Assembly: GCA_016785225.1 (NCBI GenBank)
Contig: JAFBJZ010000899.1
Coordinates: 543,501-607,500, forward strand
DNA length: 64,000 bases
Reading direction: 5' to 3'
Source: Psettodes erumei
Taxonomy: Eukaryota; Chordata; Actinopteri; Pleuronectiformes; Psettodidae
Shown: positions 21,801 through 34,247 of the stretch, one piece after another
Position numbering within the stretch: position 1 is the stretch's first letter
Layout: the number at the start of each line of letters is the position of its first letter
Notes under the pieces: generated by a model
Told to the model about the DNA's origin: nothing
What the model saw: only the letters and a program-made list of their open reading frames with translations
Databases searched by the model: none
Translations under genes and position numbers: made by a program

Positions 21801-24229
21801 GTATGAGTGTCATAACCGGCGCAGTCAATCTGCAGGCTGCAGACGCGGGGCCAACACCCCCACAGCTGGATGGGCGGGTTGTTTGATATACAAAAAAGGA
21901 AGACCCATACTGTAGCGTGGGCTTTTCTTTTCTCAGTCATGGCAGAGCCAGAACTTTAAGATGGGGACTTTTAATCCTGTAGTGTTTAAAATTGCCAGGC
22001 TAAGCCCCGCTCCTCTTACTTAGTGTTGCTATGGTTGTCCAGTTTTCCACAGTAGCAATAATGCACGTTGTCACGATAACGTTGGCAGATTTACCACTCC
22101 AAATTCATGGTCATTTTTGACCCCCTGGGCATTTTTCAGCTCGCTAATAAAAAGAAAAAACCCGTTAATTTTCTGAGGCAGCCCTTACGTTAACTCATTT
22201 CTTGTCTCCATCTGAGTTAATGTGAATTTGATGGCGACCAACATGATATATCTCTGTTGTGTGCTGCAAAAAGAGAAAACCAAAAGAATAAAGCAGCGCT
22301 GTTGTTTTTGTATCATAGGTTAGTTACCCCTAGTATTATAGTATTATCTGAAAACATGCTTTTTGTGTGAGTAAATTCAAAGAATAGGATTTAGTCTTAC
22401 ATGGCAGAAGGCTTTAATGCTGACAGGTTGTTTTTACTTTATTTTATCTTTTAATAAAGCTCCAGCCTGATAGCACAATATGCCAGAGGATGGTGGGATT
22501 GTGTGAAAAACACAAATTACCGCCCCGATCATTTACAGTGTATTGTGTGCCTACCTGTGCCGTGGTGGGGCCCGAAGAGAGAAACGGTTTTCTTCTCCGC
22601 TCCCAGCCCGCGCCCATTTATGAAGGTGTGTTTATCATTCACGCTGACCCAGGTTAAGTGTCCTGAGAATTATATTTAAGGCTGCAGGTCCCAGTTGGCA
22701 ATTAAGTACAATTCATTACAGCAGACACGCAGCCCTACAGGGGAAAAGGTAAGAGCCGTGGCAAAACACTGCAGCAGGCAGGGGAGAGAGAAACAGACGA
22801 GAGGGGAGGGAGAGGAGAGGAAGTGTGAGATCGATTTGAGAAAGGGAAAAAAATGGGAGGGAGTGAAAGTGAGAAAAGAGGCAGATTGTTTGTGTAAAAT
22901 AAAGAAAAAGCAGCTCCGCAGTAGATGGTGGTAGGTGGTGGTAGATGGTGGTGGGGTTGGTGGGGGTGGCTGCAGCCTCACCTGATGGTGTGGCCTGTCC
23001 GTGTTAGTGCTCCTCTCACAGAGAATTTCAAGCCTTTCATTTGTTGCATTTTGATGTTGGCAGCGTAAGATGTGCTGGTGTTACCTCGCCCTGCGGGGGC
23101 GGTGCCCCGGTGCTGTCACTCTTTTGAAGATGGGACCCCCAGCTGGCGAGGGTGGACTCTTCAAAAAGCTTTTCTTGTTTACTGTATGAAACATACCTAA
23201 AGCACTTCAGCTAACTCAATTACTCATTTAGAGTCTCACTGATGTTGTTTATGAGAAAAGCACATAGAGATCTCACAGTGAACTATTGATTGCCCTTCAG
23301 AACTGTGATATGAACTTCTTTCAACTTTATCTTTTGTGTAATGATCAAATTTTTATATTTTGGAAGATGCCTGGGGTTCTGTTGCCATCCTATAGGCTGA
23401 GTTTGCTGACGTAAACTCCAGCAGCCAGGTTTACTGAGCGTTTTTTAATCCAATTTGTCACACAGTGTGAGTGTGGAGTCGTGCGTGTTCGGCTCGTGGC
23501 GTACTTCCTGCGGGCGTCTGAGCACTTTGCATGTTTAGTGTGTGGAAGATTGGGACAAACGCATTCCCAGTTACTGTGTGTAACATCCTCGCTGTTGTTG
23601 CTGCACTTCCTTGTTTTGAATTGAGCAGAAAATGAATGCTTCTGCTGAGCGGGCACAGATTTGTTGAGAGCGTTAAGTTTTAATCCAGTCATGATTTTTG
23701 CAAGAAGCAGGTTGTGATTTGGAGTCCAACTCTAACGCTGCATCTTTAGGAACACACAGTCATGTTTTCCTTTCTGCCTCACTGGGAACTTTGTGACTGC
23801 TTAGGACGATGCAGTAGCTGCGATAGGGGACATTGGATGACTTCATAAAGTTGAGAAAGTTTAAGCCATAGGAGACTGAAATATTTTGGACTATGGTTAA
23901 ATCCATGAAACACTGCACAAACACAGTATTTGATATGACAGTCCCTCAAAGCCTCGCTGTTCACTGTCTGCACCAAATAAGTGATGTTTTGTTACGTTAA
24001 AGACCAAAGAGTCATGGTGTCAGTACTTTTGTCAGATCAGCAGATTCTTTTTAGTTTTGAATCCACAGCAAACTATTAACAAGGACACGAGTGATAGGTT
24101 TTGGATGGAAACGGTAAAGAAGACACTGATCAGCCAGAGCACAGATAAAAACACTCATGTTAAACATAGGAAACAGCTGCATTAAATGTGTAAGCACTGT
24201 TGATGTTGAAGTGTCATTGCCCTCCGAGG
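21801..24229. other. Non-coding sequence
   Basis: It is mostly AT-rich and unique. A G-rich GGTGGT/GATGGTGG repeat is annotated separately. A 27-base interval, 22722-22748, lies between a CATTACAG acceptor-like and an AAAAG|GTAAGA donor-like site; it could only encode nine residues and I do not call it. No gene is recognised. Confidence 0.45.
22923..22968 (+). repeat. GATGGTGGTAGGTGGTGG imperfect repeat
   Basis: Irregular GGTGGT and GATGGT units, ending in G-rich TTGGTGGGGGTGG. Confidence 0.85.
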
Positions 24230-24590
24230 TGCCGTAGACGGTGGCCTTGGAGTTGGGCACCTGTGATCTGAAAGTAACCTCACGCCCCGCTCGCAGCTCA
24301 CCTCTGCATCATGGTTGCGAGGAGCTATTCATTTTATTCAGAAGGAAATCAATAAAATTGAGCTCCCTTTGGAAGCTGAATTGCGTTGCATGTAGAGCGC
24401 CTTATTGCTTCGATTCCACTCAAAAGTAAACAAAACATTAAAATGAAGAAAAATCTTAATTCAATACAAGACCTGCTCATCTATTCATTTCACAAACGTT
24501 TACTGAATTATTTGAACGCCCCATTGATCTCTTTGTAAATAGGCCTCTGTGTATTCATATGGCTGCCTTTTATGATAGAAAAAAAAGATT
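24230..24590. promoter_or_regulatory. Candidate conserved non-coding block
   Basis: About 360 repeat-free bases include AAATCAATAAAATTGAGC, a TTGCGTTGCATG pair, CATTGATCTC and CATATGGCTGCC (E-box CATATG). The 3' boundary is an A-run/T-run (24579-24599). The composition and motif mix resemble deeply conserved vertebrate enhancers. This is inference from texture. Confidence 0.35.
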
Positions 24591-24599
24591 TTTTTTTTC

Positions 24600-27500
24600 T
24601 TGTAAAACAAACTTACTGAGCCTCCTTCTTCTTTTCAGATTCTTCAAAGTCTCCTTTGGTTGACTGTGAGAAGGAGCTGTACTGATCACTGCAGGCATTA
24701 CTGTGAGACATCATATCTAACCGTACAGCTCCACGCTGCACTATTCATGAATGCCACACTTTAAATACCTGTTTTGCAAGCCTAACCTCTCAACCCCTCC
24801 TCCCCCCTTTTTTCTTTTTCTTTCTCCGCCTCACCTTCCTTCTGGCTTCTCCTTGCTATAATTATTCATTCATTCAGCTTCCTCATTGCATGCACATTGG
24901 CTAAGAGGTGCTGTAATCATCCTTTGATGGAAGGCATTTTCCCCTGTAATCCAACAGAGGCTATGCCAGGTCTCACTCGGAGTCTTTTCATACAGAGGCA
25001 GAAGAAGCTGTGCCCCTGGAGGCTTAGCATTCCTAATCTGAATGCCTTTTTTTTTTTTTTTTTACATTTTCTGCCGTCACTGTCAGCACTGCATGCCCTC
25101 TCGAGAAAAATGCCACACAAAGCTGACGGTGCTTGAGCTGCGTTTCGAAGCTGTTTGCTCCTTTACCCGCAGGTTAATGCTGCATCAGGTTTCCTGCTCC
25201 GAGTATCGTGCTAATAATGTAATATAGACTCCATAAGTCCCTTTCCATCGCCTTGTTTAGATAGAGACGTCCACCTATTCAAGACCACAAGTTTGCAGCC
25301 ATGTCAGTGGCACTGTGACGCTAACATCAGCATTATATCACACCTATCAGTGCAAAGAGGAAGAGTTGAGCGATCACCAGAGTGCAGCAGTCCATCACGC
25401 AGACGCAGTCAGCTTCACGGAGGCTTTGGAGGGAAGGTCAGCGGCAGACCGACAGATGTCAAGACTTTACATTTTACTCTCTCTCTGCCCTCCTGCTTGC
25501 TTCAAGTTGTGATTGTTGGTTCTAAACTAAACGTCATATTTTAGATGCCCAGATCTGTCCGGGCCGAAATGAGCAAACAGCGCTCTGCATTCTATGTGCG
25601 GAAATAGTCAAATCCTCACTACTGCGTTCCTGCCATGCACTTAATTTCAAAAGGCCGAGGTAGATACATAAAAGGTGGGTTATTTATGCTTTTAAATGAA
25701 AACTAAGTAGCTGGTACATTAATGATGTCGCCAACTGTCAGAAATATCTTTTTGTTTTACCATTATAGCGGCTGTTGACGCTGCAGTTCTGTATTCAGCT
25801 CTGCAGCCTCCACCTGCCACACGTCATTTCAGGAACCTGATGAACTGTACCAACCTCAGATTAACCTCCGACCCCGTCTCTTTTTCTGCGGTCCCAGACC
25901 ATCGCCGGAGATGAGTCAGGCGCACGGGAGCTCGTTCGCACCGTGGCACGCGCGCACATGCGGTGAAGTGAAGCTGCTTCATTGACAGGGTTATAGAGAG
26001 GTTTAAATTCCACCTGCCCTCCACTGTCAGACAGGCCCCACTCAGCCTGAGGTTTAATAGACTCAGGCATTCACAGTTCCTGGAGGAGTAGAGAGGATGT
26101 TTCAGGATACTCAAGTGCACACGCTTTTAATTCTCACAGATAGAAATATAATTTGGGAAGCCTTTATCCTTCAAATCATTTACTAAAATGAAAAAAGATG
26201 AAGAGGCTTCAAAAAAAGACAAGAATTTTTTTGTCTTGGAATCAAACAAAGGAACGAGAAAATCACCCCTCAACCTGAATGAAGCATTGAATGAGTATTT
26301 TTCGTGAGTATTTATTTCCAATAGTAAATTAAGAATTGTACTGTGGGCTCTCTTTAGGACACAGACAGGGCAGATGCTCTCCAGCATCCCTTGATTTGAC
26401 TGTGTACAGTGGAAAATACACATGCAGAACATTTGGCAGAAGTTGAAGTACAAATCTCATTGAGTAAAGCAGAGATTTTTTAAGATTGTGGAATTAGAAA
26501 AAAATAACCATACTCATTTGTTTTGTCACTACCCACATCTCCTTTGAAAATGAGGATCAGTGAAGAGCGAGCGCTGGCAGGAGTGCAGTGTGTGGTTTGT
26601 GTGTTAGCATAGATCATTAACAGTGTTCCCTGAGGGGATAAAGGAAATATCACATCCGTATTATACATGCGCTGCATTCAGATGAATGTAGTCATTATTT
26701 GTTGTATCATTTGTATAAATTTAGACTATACCAGATTGTTCATTATCTCGTACTATTTTTCCCACACAAATCATTATTCGTGTATACAATGCCTTACTGA
26801 GGCTGAAACAGCTGAGGAGATTTGGGGCTGGAGATTCTTCCCATTTTGCATCTTTAGGACAAACATCACTTACTGACTTACGAATTACTTGCGAATTAGC
26901 TAGAAAAGCCACTGTATTCCAGGTTTGATGCGCTTTAGTTGCAGTTATTGCTTTCTCCTGTTCTCATTCACCTCACACCAGCCACACACCTAAAGAGATA
27001 AGTATGGGAAAAATGCTGTGAGGTTGATATTGTTTGTAATCACTCCACAGTAGGCAGGCCTACTGTGTATATCTGCTCTGTTGCCATTTTTTAAGGTATA
27101 TGTAGCTAAAGCCGGTTAGTCTGAAACTGGTACAGTCGTGCAGTGAGTTGTACCTTCATGAAGGTTTATCGTTCAGTTCTTTGCTGCTGATTCAACTCTG
27201 TGTTCATTTTGGGCAGCTGGTTCAAACTTGTTCAAACTAAATGAACCAACTTTGAAAACTAGAAATGTCGGATTTGTATGAAAAACAACTGCATTAGCTC
27301 AGGTTAAGTGTTGCACCAAAAGCCGCGCAGTTCATTTACCACGACTTTCATATCAAGTTAAGTCTTTGTGTTCAATCAAATGGAAAATTATGACTGAGCC
27401 AACACTGAGTGCTTCTAAAACTTATTTCTTCTTAACTGCGACTCTCTCAAACCTTACAAGTAAATAGTAAAGATATTGTTTGGTGGCTTTGTACGACGTG

Positions 27501-27855
27501 TTCTCTTCATCCACTTTATTTTTCAAGGGTCACCTTTGCTGATTCCATCTGAAACCTTGAATCAGCTTCTTTGCAGCAGCTCAATAGCTACAAGCCATCA
27601 CTTAATGAATAATGTGGCGGATAATTTCTTATGAGATCCACAACAAAGGTGATTCTGAATTGTCTGAACTTCAAAGCTGCTCGCTGACTGCGACGGGTTC
27701 GCACACACGCAGCGACTAACCCACGTGAATTAACATTTTATTTGTTGATGCTTTCATTTTTACTTTTAAGACAATTCCAAAGCTAAATGCAAAAACTTTC
27801 CTCAAGGACGCGGAGCTGTTATTCATCCTAGCAGTCGCGCAATAAACCGAGACAT
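24600..27855. other. AT-rich non-coding sequence
   Basis: It contains a 17-base poly-T run at 25047-25063. A 24605-24654 segment ends with CTTCTTTTCAG, an acceptor-like site with no donor downstream. Otherwise the sequence is unique, with frames under about 110 codons. No gene or RNA is recognised. Confidence 0.45.
25047..25063 (+). repeat. Poly-T run
   Basis: Seventeen T residues. No target-site duplication or element body is visible beside it, so I do not call a retroposon tail. Confidence 0.95.
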
Positions 27856-27859
27856 GAAA

Positions 27860-28130
27860 CGAGATTAAAGCAACTTTCTAATTGTCCCCCGCAATGAAAT
27901 CAGGAGAGAGACGGCGGATCAGCGCCGCTCTGTCCATTCTCATGTCACACACAATTTCTTGGATGCCATTGACTGGATTTTAATAAAACTTTGGCTGAAG
28001 GGGGGGTGGAGGGTGATGACTGTCATTGCTTCATTGTGACATTTCCCAGATAACATAATTGTTAGCTAAAAGGAGCAGCCCAACAATTATGTGGAAGTCA
28101 CGTGGAAATGGGTCGTGCGCAGTATCCGGG
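27860..28130. promoter_or_regulatory. Candidate enhancer with a perfect 11-bp inverted repeat
   Basis: ACATAATTGTT at 28053-28063 is repeated as AACAATTATGT at 28082-28092, with 18 bases between. AATTG/CAATT cores facing each other suggest paired homeodomain binding or a small cruciform. Nearby are TTCCCAGATAAC (STAT/GATA-like) and CTAATTGTCC. No simple repeats are present except a G run at 28001-28007. Confidence 0.38.
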
Positions 28131-30999
28131 CGGCTGTCACTTACACACTGTCACCTAAAGTAATGCATTTTACACTCCCAGCATCATTTATCAATTATCA
28201 AACGAAATAAGCAATACACTCTATCCATCATACACTGTATAAACAAACAGTAGATGATACATAAATTGAATAAGCATTACATAGAACAATGTGTTGGAAG
28301 ACATTTCAAATCATCCACATAAAATGAAGAACCAAACAAATTACACACATAATGATATACAGAGCAGATCAAATGATGCGGGCAATGAGCAAACTGTTTA
28401 TATTACATTAAAAAATGAATGTGAAGTTGAAAGAATAAATATATCAAAGAGAGAAGGAGTCATGGCTGCGGCAAAAATATTAGATTCATCAAATAAATGA
28501 TGCAAACATACAGATCATATACAGTACAGTAGACGCATAAGAGGGACAATGAAAAAATGTAATGTTGCAAAAAATTTGTTGTGCTTGACCAAGATGAAAA
28601 AGTTGAAGTAAAAACAAACATGGGACCTGGGTTTAACTCCATTGAAGAGACAGAAAATGACGACAGACAAGATCATAATGTTCTGGCGTCCTGTTTGACC
28701 TGTAATGATTTGTGGGGATAGACGACCTATGCAGGCTCAGCTCTGTTCACCTAACAGTCAAATGCACATCTGGGGGGGGGTCGCCGGTGTCCAGGCATGT
28801 GTTAAAACCCACAGCGCAGCACGCCTGAGGGCTCCCAGCCGTGCGTGTCCACAGTGGGGCTTGATACTCGCTTGTTTGTGCGTGATGGAACGTGTTTTGC
28901 GCTCGGATTTTTCTCGCCGTGGCCACGGCCCTCGTGTCCCTGTGCGTGTTTCTGTTGTGTGAAGTTGTGTTCGGGCTTGTCATCCGGGCGCAGCGGCCGA
29001 CAATAAAGGCGGCTACGCCTCTCAGCGTGATTCGCGTCGCCCCCAAGACTCCACCGACTGAACAACATTTTCCACACGCCTGCTCCTCTCTCCGCACTCA
29101 TTGGGAGAATATTTCACTAATCCAATTTAGAACTGGGAAAACAGATTTCTGTCATGCTGCACAGCTCTGAAAATTTGCTGTCATTCTATACTAATCTGTA
29201 GGAGTACCAGGCCCGGTGTACGTTTAAAGAAAAAGGCGACTTTGCTTGAAAATTTTCTTGTCTTTCTTTGAAGAGTAAAGTTTGCACACATGATTTAACT
29301 ATGTGTACTTTTGTCATTGCTTAAGATGAGGACAGAAGACTCATCCTCATCCAATTTGATCAAAGCTGGGGGGGGGTCAGAGAGTGACCTGCAGGGGTCA
29401 AAGCATCATCACTCAAGGTGTTGGGTTCAGTAAACATATGAGTCAAGGGTGGTGGTTGCACAGATTCATCCTTTCAACCGCCTGTCCGTTTCATTAGGGA
29501 GCGGTGGGTCTTTAGCAGATCTTTCATTCACACCTTCGATGTTTGCGTGTGTGTGTGTAATGCATGTGCGTCAGGGTGCATGTACGTCGTTATCTGTGAA
29601 ATGAAATAGTGTGTCACAGATCGGCTGTGGGCAGAATGGAAAACACCGTCTAATCTGATCTTATTGGTTTGCCTCCTCTGAACATAAAAGATGGCTTTAT
29701 AGCTTCAGAGCACTATAAACATGGTTTTACGGGGGGGTGGGTTTTCTTCTGGCATGCTGCAGGAATACACGCTGATACTCATCCAGTTGGACGTTATTCC
29801 TGTGTATTTATACCTGAGAACACTGTACACTGTGTGTACGGCAGCATGTGTTAACTCTGCCATTTGTTATTTTAATGTGTGATTCATCCTGTAAATGGAA
29901 AGGTGGCTAAAACATTTTCTGGGGGTGGGGGTGGGCGGGGGGGTCCATAATAAATGATAAAAGCTGCAGTCAGCTCTAAAAATGCATTTATTTTTTTTGT
30001 TCAACAAAGTATTAAGCTAATTAAATCAAAATAAATCAGTGGAGTCAGGTTTAACTAATCTTGGCAAGGTTAGATCTTTAAAAATGAATGAGCACATGTT
30101 ATTGATTGTTGCGCAAATGCTAATTAAATTGTTTACATATTGAGAAATCATCAGCGAAACATGTAAATGGGATGTGACAGATGAGCTAAGTGCTGCAGTC
30201 ACCATGAAATAACAGGTGCCCTCAGTCTATTAAACTGCAGCTAAATAATTTTTCCCCCTCAGTTTCCAAATAATATGGTTGTTATTATCTGATTTTAGAT
30301 TATTCTAATAAACCCGACTCAACTGATCTCAAAGCAGCGTTGTCCAAACAGAGCACACCCTGATGCTCATTCAATTTTCATTCAATTTCCTCCTTCAGTT
30401 TGCTTAAAGGATCATTTCACCCATATTACAAACATTTTTTTTGTCCTGTCTGACTTTGTCCTCCAGCACATTGCACACGACGTGAAATAGCATGATCATA
30501 CACTATGATAAAATGCTCATAAGTGGTAAAATATAGCACTGTAACATTAATATTTGACAACTCCGCCTCTGTACTACCATTACTGATTTGGAAATCTCCA
30601 CAAAGACACACAAGAAGAAGCTGCCCTGTGATTTTTGTGTTTGAGACACTAACAGTTAATAATTTATGGTTATTAGAAATGGCAACAACAGCGGAACATA
30701 TAAAGAGCCAATCTTTATTCATTCAAATAGAGGTCACCCACACTAGGTGTCTTCCTTCTGTCGATTATAAATTGCGTCTCTCTCGCTGTCTGTCTCTCTC
30801 CACCCACCACCTCGCAGCGTTTGAGAAAGTCGACTGAATTTAAATGGGATAAATCATAAATCTGATTAGGTGAATATTCTCTGTGATCTGGAGGGCAGTA
30901 TGGAAGAAAGGTGATGAATTGAAAATGATGAGACGTCTTTCATTTTTATTTTATTTTATTTTTTCTCTCTCTGTCCGCCTTCCCATTCACCTCCCCTTC
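28131..30999. other. Non-coding sequence with CpG patch and G-quadruplex motif
   Basis: A very AT-rich part (28190-28690) gives chance frames. A CpG-richer patch spans about 28800-29050 and opens frames on both strands. A G-quadruplex motif lies at 29921. At 30410 TTAAAGGATCATTTCACCC vaguely recalls dispersed fish repeats, but too weakly to call. No gene is recognised. Confidence 0.4.
29921..29943 (+). other. G-quadruplex-forming motif
   Basis: G5-T-G5-T-G3-C-G7 satisfies the usual G3+N1-7 rule with single-base loops, the most stable type. It lies on the plus strand in AT-rich surroundings. No promoter or exon is evident beside it. Confidence 0.8.
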
Positions 31000-31370
31000 A
31001 GGAGTTTAGTTGAATAATTTAGCAGCAGGGCAATAATGGGAGGTACTTCATTAGATGGAAAGGCTCTGTGGTGTCAGCGGAGATTTTGATGGATCCCGGT
31101 CAGAACCCTGACAGTTGCAACTGTTGTCTTGAGACGTATCACAATAACCTGTCATTTCGAAGAGTTTCCTCACATTCTTTCTTACGGCTCTGCCAACAGT
31201 CATTAACTCCTGAATTAGGATGCAGGTTTTGGTCTGAACACTTTAATGGAGCGGTGGAGTTCTTAAAGGAAAGATCTTGAATCACTTTCATGGCCCGGAT
31301 GACACGCGCGAGCCATCTGAGGGCCTTAGGGGACTGACAACACAATAAAAACATACACTGCACCGTCTCG
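31000..31370. promoter_or_regulatory. Candidate conserved non-coding block, cluster part 1
   Basis: Mixed, repeat-free sequence contains GAATAATTTAGCAG, CAGTCATTAACTCCTGAATTAGG and ACACTTTAATGGAG. Open frames on both strands lack splice sites. It starts a run of about 1.2 kb with the same texture, the longest in the window. A chain of enhancer modules is the likely reading. Confidence 0.4.
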
Positions 31371-31479
31371 TGTTGAATAAAGGTCAGTGCTGTTAAAGGA
31401 GTCCTAAATGTGGCCGGGAATTGTTGGCGTCTGACACCTCAGACACCTCCCGTGCCCCAAAAGGATCAGGCCTTTTTCT

Positions 31480-31750
31480 AGCTTCCTGCTATGAGAAGGA
31501 ATATACTGCCACTGAACTTTCCGCCATCCTTTCAAAGCAAATAAAAGACTCATATTTAATCATAGCAATCCTTTTCACATTAGGCTGAAGATGCATTTCA
31601 TTGCAGGTTGTAAGGTCAGGAGGCAGCATTGACTTCCAAGCCTGATGACTTCACATTATTCAGTCTTAGACCATTAGCTGCAAAGGTTATTAGCTTTAAG
31701 TTTTAGAGCTTTATCAGAGTTTGAGGTTAATGAAAAGGAATGACATAAAG
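31480..31750. promoter_or_regulatory. Candidate conserved non-coding block, cluster part 2
   Basis: Motifs include TCATATTTAATCATAGC, GGCTGAAGATGCATTTCATTG, GACCATTAGCTGCAAAGG and AAAGGTTATTAGC. No repeats or splice sites are present. POU/homeodomain-like ATGCAT and TTAATC cores dominate. Confidence 0.38.
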
Positions 31751-32260
31751 TTATTTAATGAAATGGATTCTTTGCCGCCTCTGTGGCTCGAGATATTCTA
31801 GGAAGAACCCTTAAAGATTTTATAGAAACACAAGAGGTTTTACCGACTAACAAATGGTTCTGTGTGCTCCTGTACATAATAATTTCATGTACGGATATCT
31901 TATCCACTTCACTTATTCTTACAAAGTTTAACAAAACCCTGGAACCGTATTCTGCTTTTGGAAACAACTAATAACAATATACTACATCAGTGATTCCCGT
32001 CCCTAAGGATGCTTCCACAGTTGGCAAGCTGTATGTGGAAATATTGCAGAATACATTTGTTTTTTTTAATCATTGGCGTTTTGCATTTTAGCTCTTCCAT
32101 TGCACAAGTCCCAGAATACGTGTTAATCTTTTATATAACGCTTCCAACTGTCAGCGCCACAGAATTTAATGGTAGAAACAAACTTGTATATATCCATTTT
32201 TATCTAACCTCGGCGACCTTTAGATGCGGCACGGGCTTGGAGTGAATACAGAGCGAGGAG
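31751..32260. promoter_or_regulatory. Candidate conserved non-coding block, cluster part 3
   Basis: About 510 bases include GTACATAATAATTTCATGTAC, an imperfect palindrome at 31872-31892, plus TTTTTTAATCATTGGCG and GTTAATCTTTTATAT. Both strands are open for 60-78 codons, but codon use and context give no coding support. I treat it as the 3' end of the cluster starting at 31.0 kb. Confidence 0.35.
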
Positions 32261-32522
32261 TGTTTTATCATGCCCGGGACGATGCAGAGGGGAGGCCATT
32301 GATCTGTGAAACCACAGTGTCAAATCTCTGCTCTGCTCTGTGCACAGTGTGTTGACCGCAAGGGTGCACGTACATGGAAACTCTTTGTCCTAAAGGGTCA
32401 AGGGTCATTTCAGTCTTTTATAGCATCTCTTAAGGACCGTACTAACCCACTGCACACACACTGAACATCACACGAACCTGGAACAGCTTCTGTTCGGTGA
32501 GGCGTCTGATGTCAGATGGTAG

Positions 32523-32542
32523 CGATGATGATGATGATGATA
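32523..32542 (+). repeat. (GAT)n trinucleotide repeat
   Basis: Six GAT units. They encode the poly-Asp or poly-Ser runs seen in overlapping frames, which are artefacts. Confidence 0.9.
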
Positions 32543-33779
32543 CTCGCAGCTGTTGCTCCAGGTGTTGGTCAGTCTTTTGTTTACTTTTCATGTCCGGAGA
32601 CCTGTCGCCATATGCGTCATGCAGTTTTGCCGACTCACCGGCGTGTTTGGATGTCAAAGCGGACTTCTGTTCCTGCAGAGTAGGGAAATGCACAGCGTTA
32701 GCCCATTCTTGTTGCACTTGCCACAGCACACGTGGCTTGCAAAGACAGCGATTCCTCCCTCGTGTCAAACTTGGCAGTGATCCCACGCACCAAAAGAGAG
32801 CGGCAAGAAAAAAAGGACATTTCTTCCAGTGTATTTCCATGTTTTTCAGTAATCCACTGTGCAGTGTTTTTTTCTTAGTCACTGTTAGTAATTAATTTTT
32901 TACTTTGGCCGGAGCGAGCTGCTCAGTAGCAGCAACAAGCAGCACTAATTCTACTTCTGAATGAGATCTCAGCTTCTTCGCTCGCTCGCCACACAACTGC
33001 CCTGTGTAACATCGAGGATAAAGAGAATGGAGCCTGGGACAATGTCCCACACTTGTAAGATCCTTTCTCATAGTGCTGCAAACCTGTCTTCAGTCTTTCT
33101 CCTGATGAGTGTTCAAACTCAAGGTTGTTTCACTTGAAAAGACCTCCCCTCCCTGCTTCGTGTTTCATTTTGAATCAATACCGACGTGCTTATACATCAC
33201 TCTGCAATTTTTCTTTTAACACAAACCCGTTTCTTGAGCAAGGCAAAGTTCAGGCGCAGGAACACGAGGCACATTGACAATGTGGGCAGCATCGAAGAGG
33301 GGGAGAGAGGACAAGGCAGAGCAACAGCAGTGGTGAGGCAGCTGGCACGAGCACGGGAACTTTCCCTGGACTGTTTAGTAAGCAGAAGATCCTTCAGCCG
33401 ACGCCCTGACTGTTACTTCTTCCATTATCAGAAATGACACAGGATTTAAAAGTGAACTGATTATAGATAGTGTGTTCGCTTTTCTCAACACTTTGACCTT
33501 TAGCCCCCGTCCCCCGTTTGCAGCTCACGTGACAGAATTGTAAACCCTGTGAGTGAAGGCGTCTGGGCTAAATGCACCATGGGAGTCTTAATTAACTTCT
33601 CTCTGAAAAATGTGTGAAACCAGGGGAGCCCAAATTAATGCCTCCTACAACCATTATGAAAAGAGGGAAGTTAAATCTGTCAACAGGAAACCTAAACCTG
33701 CAAATCATGCCTAAAAAATCCATTTTGTACTTGTTGCCTTCTGCATGTGAAGTCTGTGGGGCCAGCAGGACCTCAGCTT

Positions 33780-34085
33780 CTTGGCTAAAACAGGGTAAAG
33801 TGACCCATGAAGCCTGTGGAGCCCTGGCTCTTCCCAGAACTCAACTGAGGTGGGTGAGACATCCAGTAGGAAAGTGCGTCTGGTGTAATGGGAACGTGTG
33901 AAGGAACCCCGGGCTTGGACAAAGAGGTGCTGGAGGGGATCCACCTCACATCTGGCTCGGGAACACCTGGGGATGCCACAGCAGGGGGGGGGGAGCTGCA
34001 CCCGCAGGAGCGTGTCGGCTCTGCCCGCCACTGAGCAGTACCAGCGGCGAGCAAACAGAGAGGGTAATAAATGGATTCCCCGGGG
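33780..34085 (+). mobile_element. Possible degenerate 3' tail of a fish LINE-like element
   Basis: The string GGCTCGGGAACACCTGGGGATGC, followed by GTCGGCTCTGCCCGCC and a final AATAAATGGATTCC, follows in order the pattern I associate with the reverse-transcriptase end and tail of common teleost LINEs ('ggctcgggaacgcctcgggat ... gataagcgg..aaatggatgg'). The copy is interrupted by a G9 run. No intact coding frame remains. The assignment is from memory and needs a repeat-library search. Confidence 0.4.
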
Positions 34086-34176
34086 TCGCCAATGATTTCC
34101 CATCTACTCCTCATGTCATCCAACATGTCTCAAAGCAAGAAGCACACGAGCAGCACACGTTCCATTTTTTTTCCTG

Positions 34177-34247
34177 CCCCCCCCCCCACACACACACACA
34201 CACACCACCACCACCACCACCACCTCCACCTCCACACCCACACACAG
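34177..34247 (+). repeat. Compound poly-C / (CA)n / (CCA)n repeat
   Basis: Eleven C residues run into about nine CA units, then about eight CCA units, then CTCCAC/ACACCC variants. It yields His/Thr/Pro-rich artefact frames. Confidence 0.95.

Noticed and set aside
22722..22748. 27-base micro-exon between CATTACAG and GTAAGA
   Set aside because: Weak pyrimidine tract and too short to judge without RNA evidence.
23273..23290. TCACAGTGAAC similar to the miR-128 seed
   Set aside because: Only the first 11 bases agree and no hairpin partner is present nearby.
24605..24730. CTTCTTTTCAG acceptor with an open frame behind it
   Set aside because: No donor within a plausible exon length; the frame runs past CCGTACAG without a GT.
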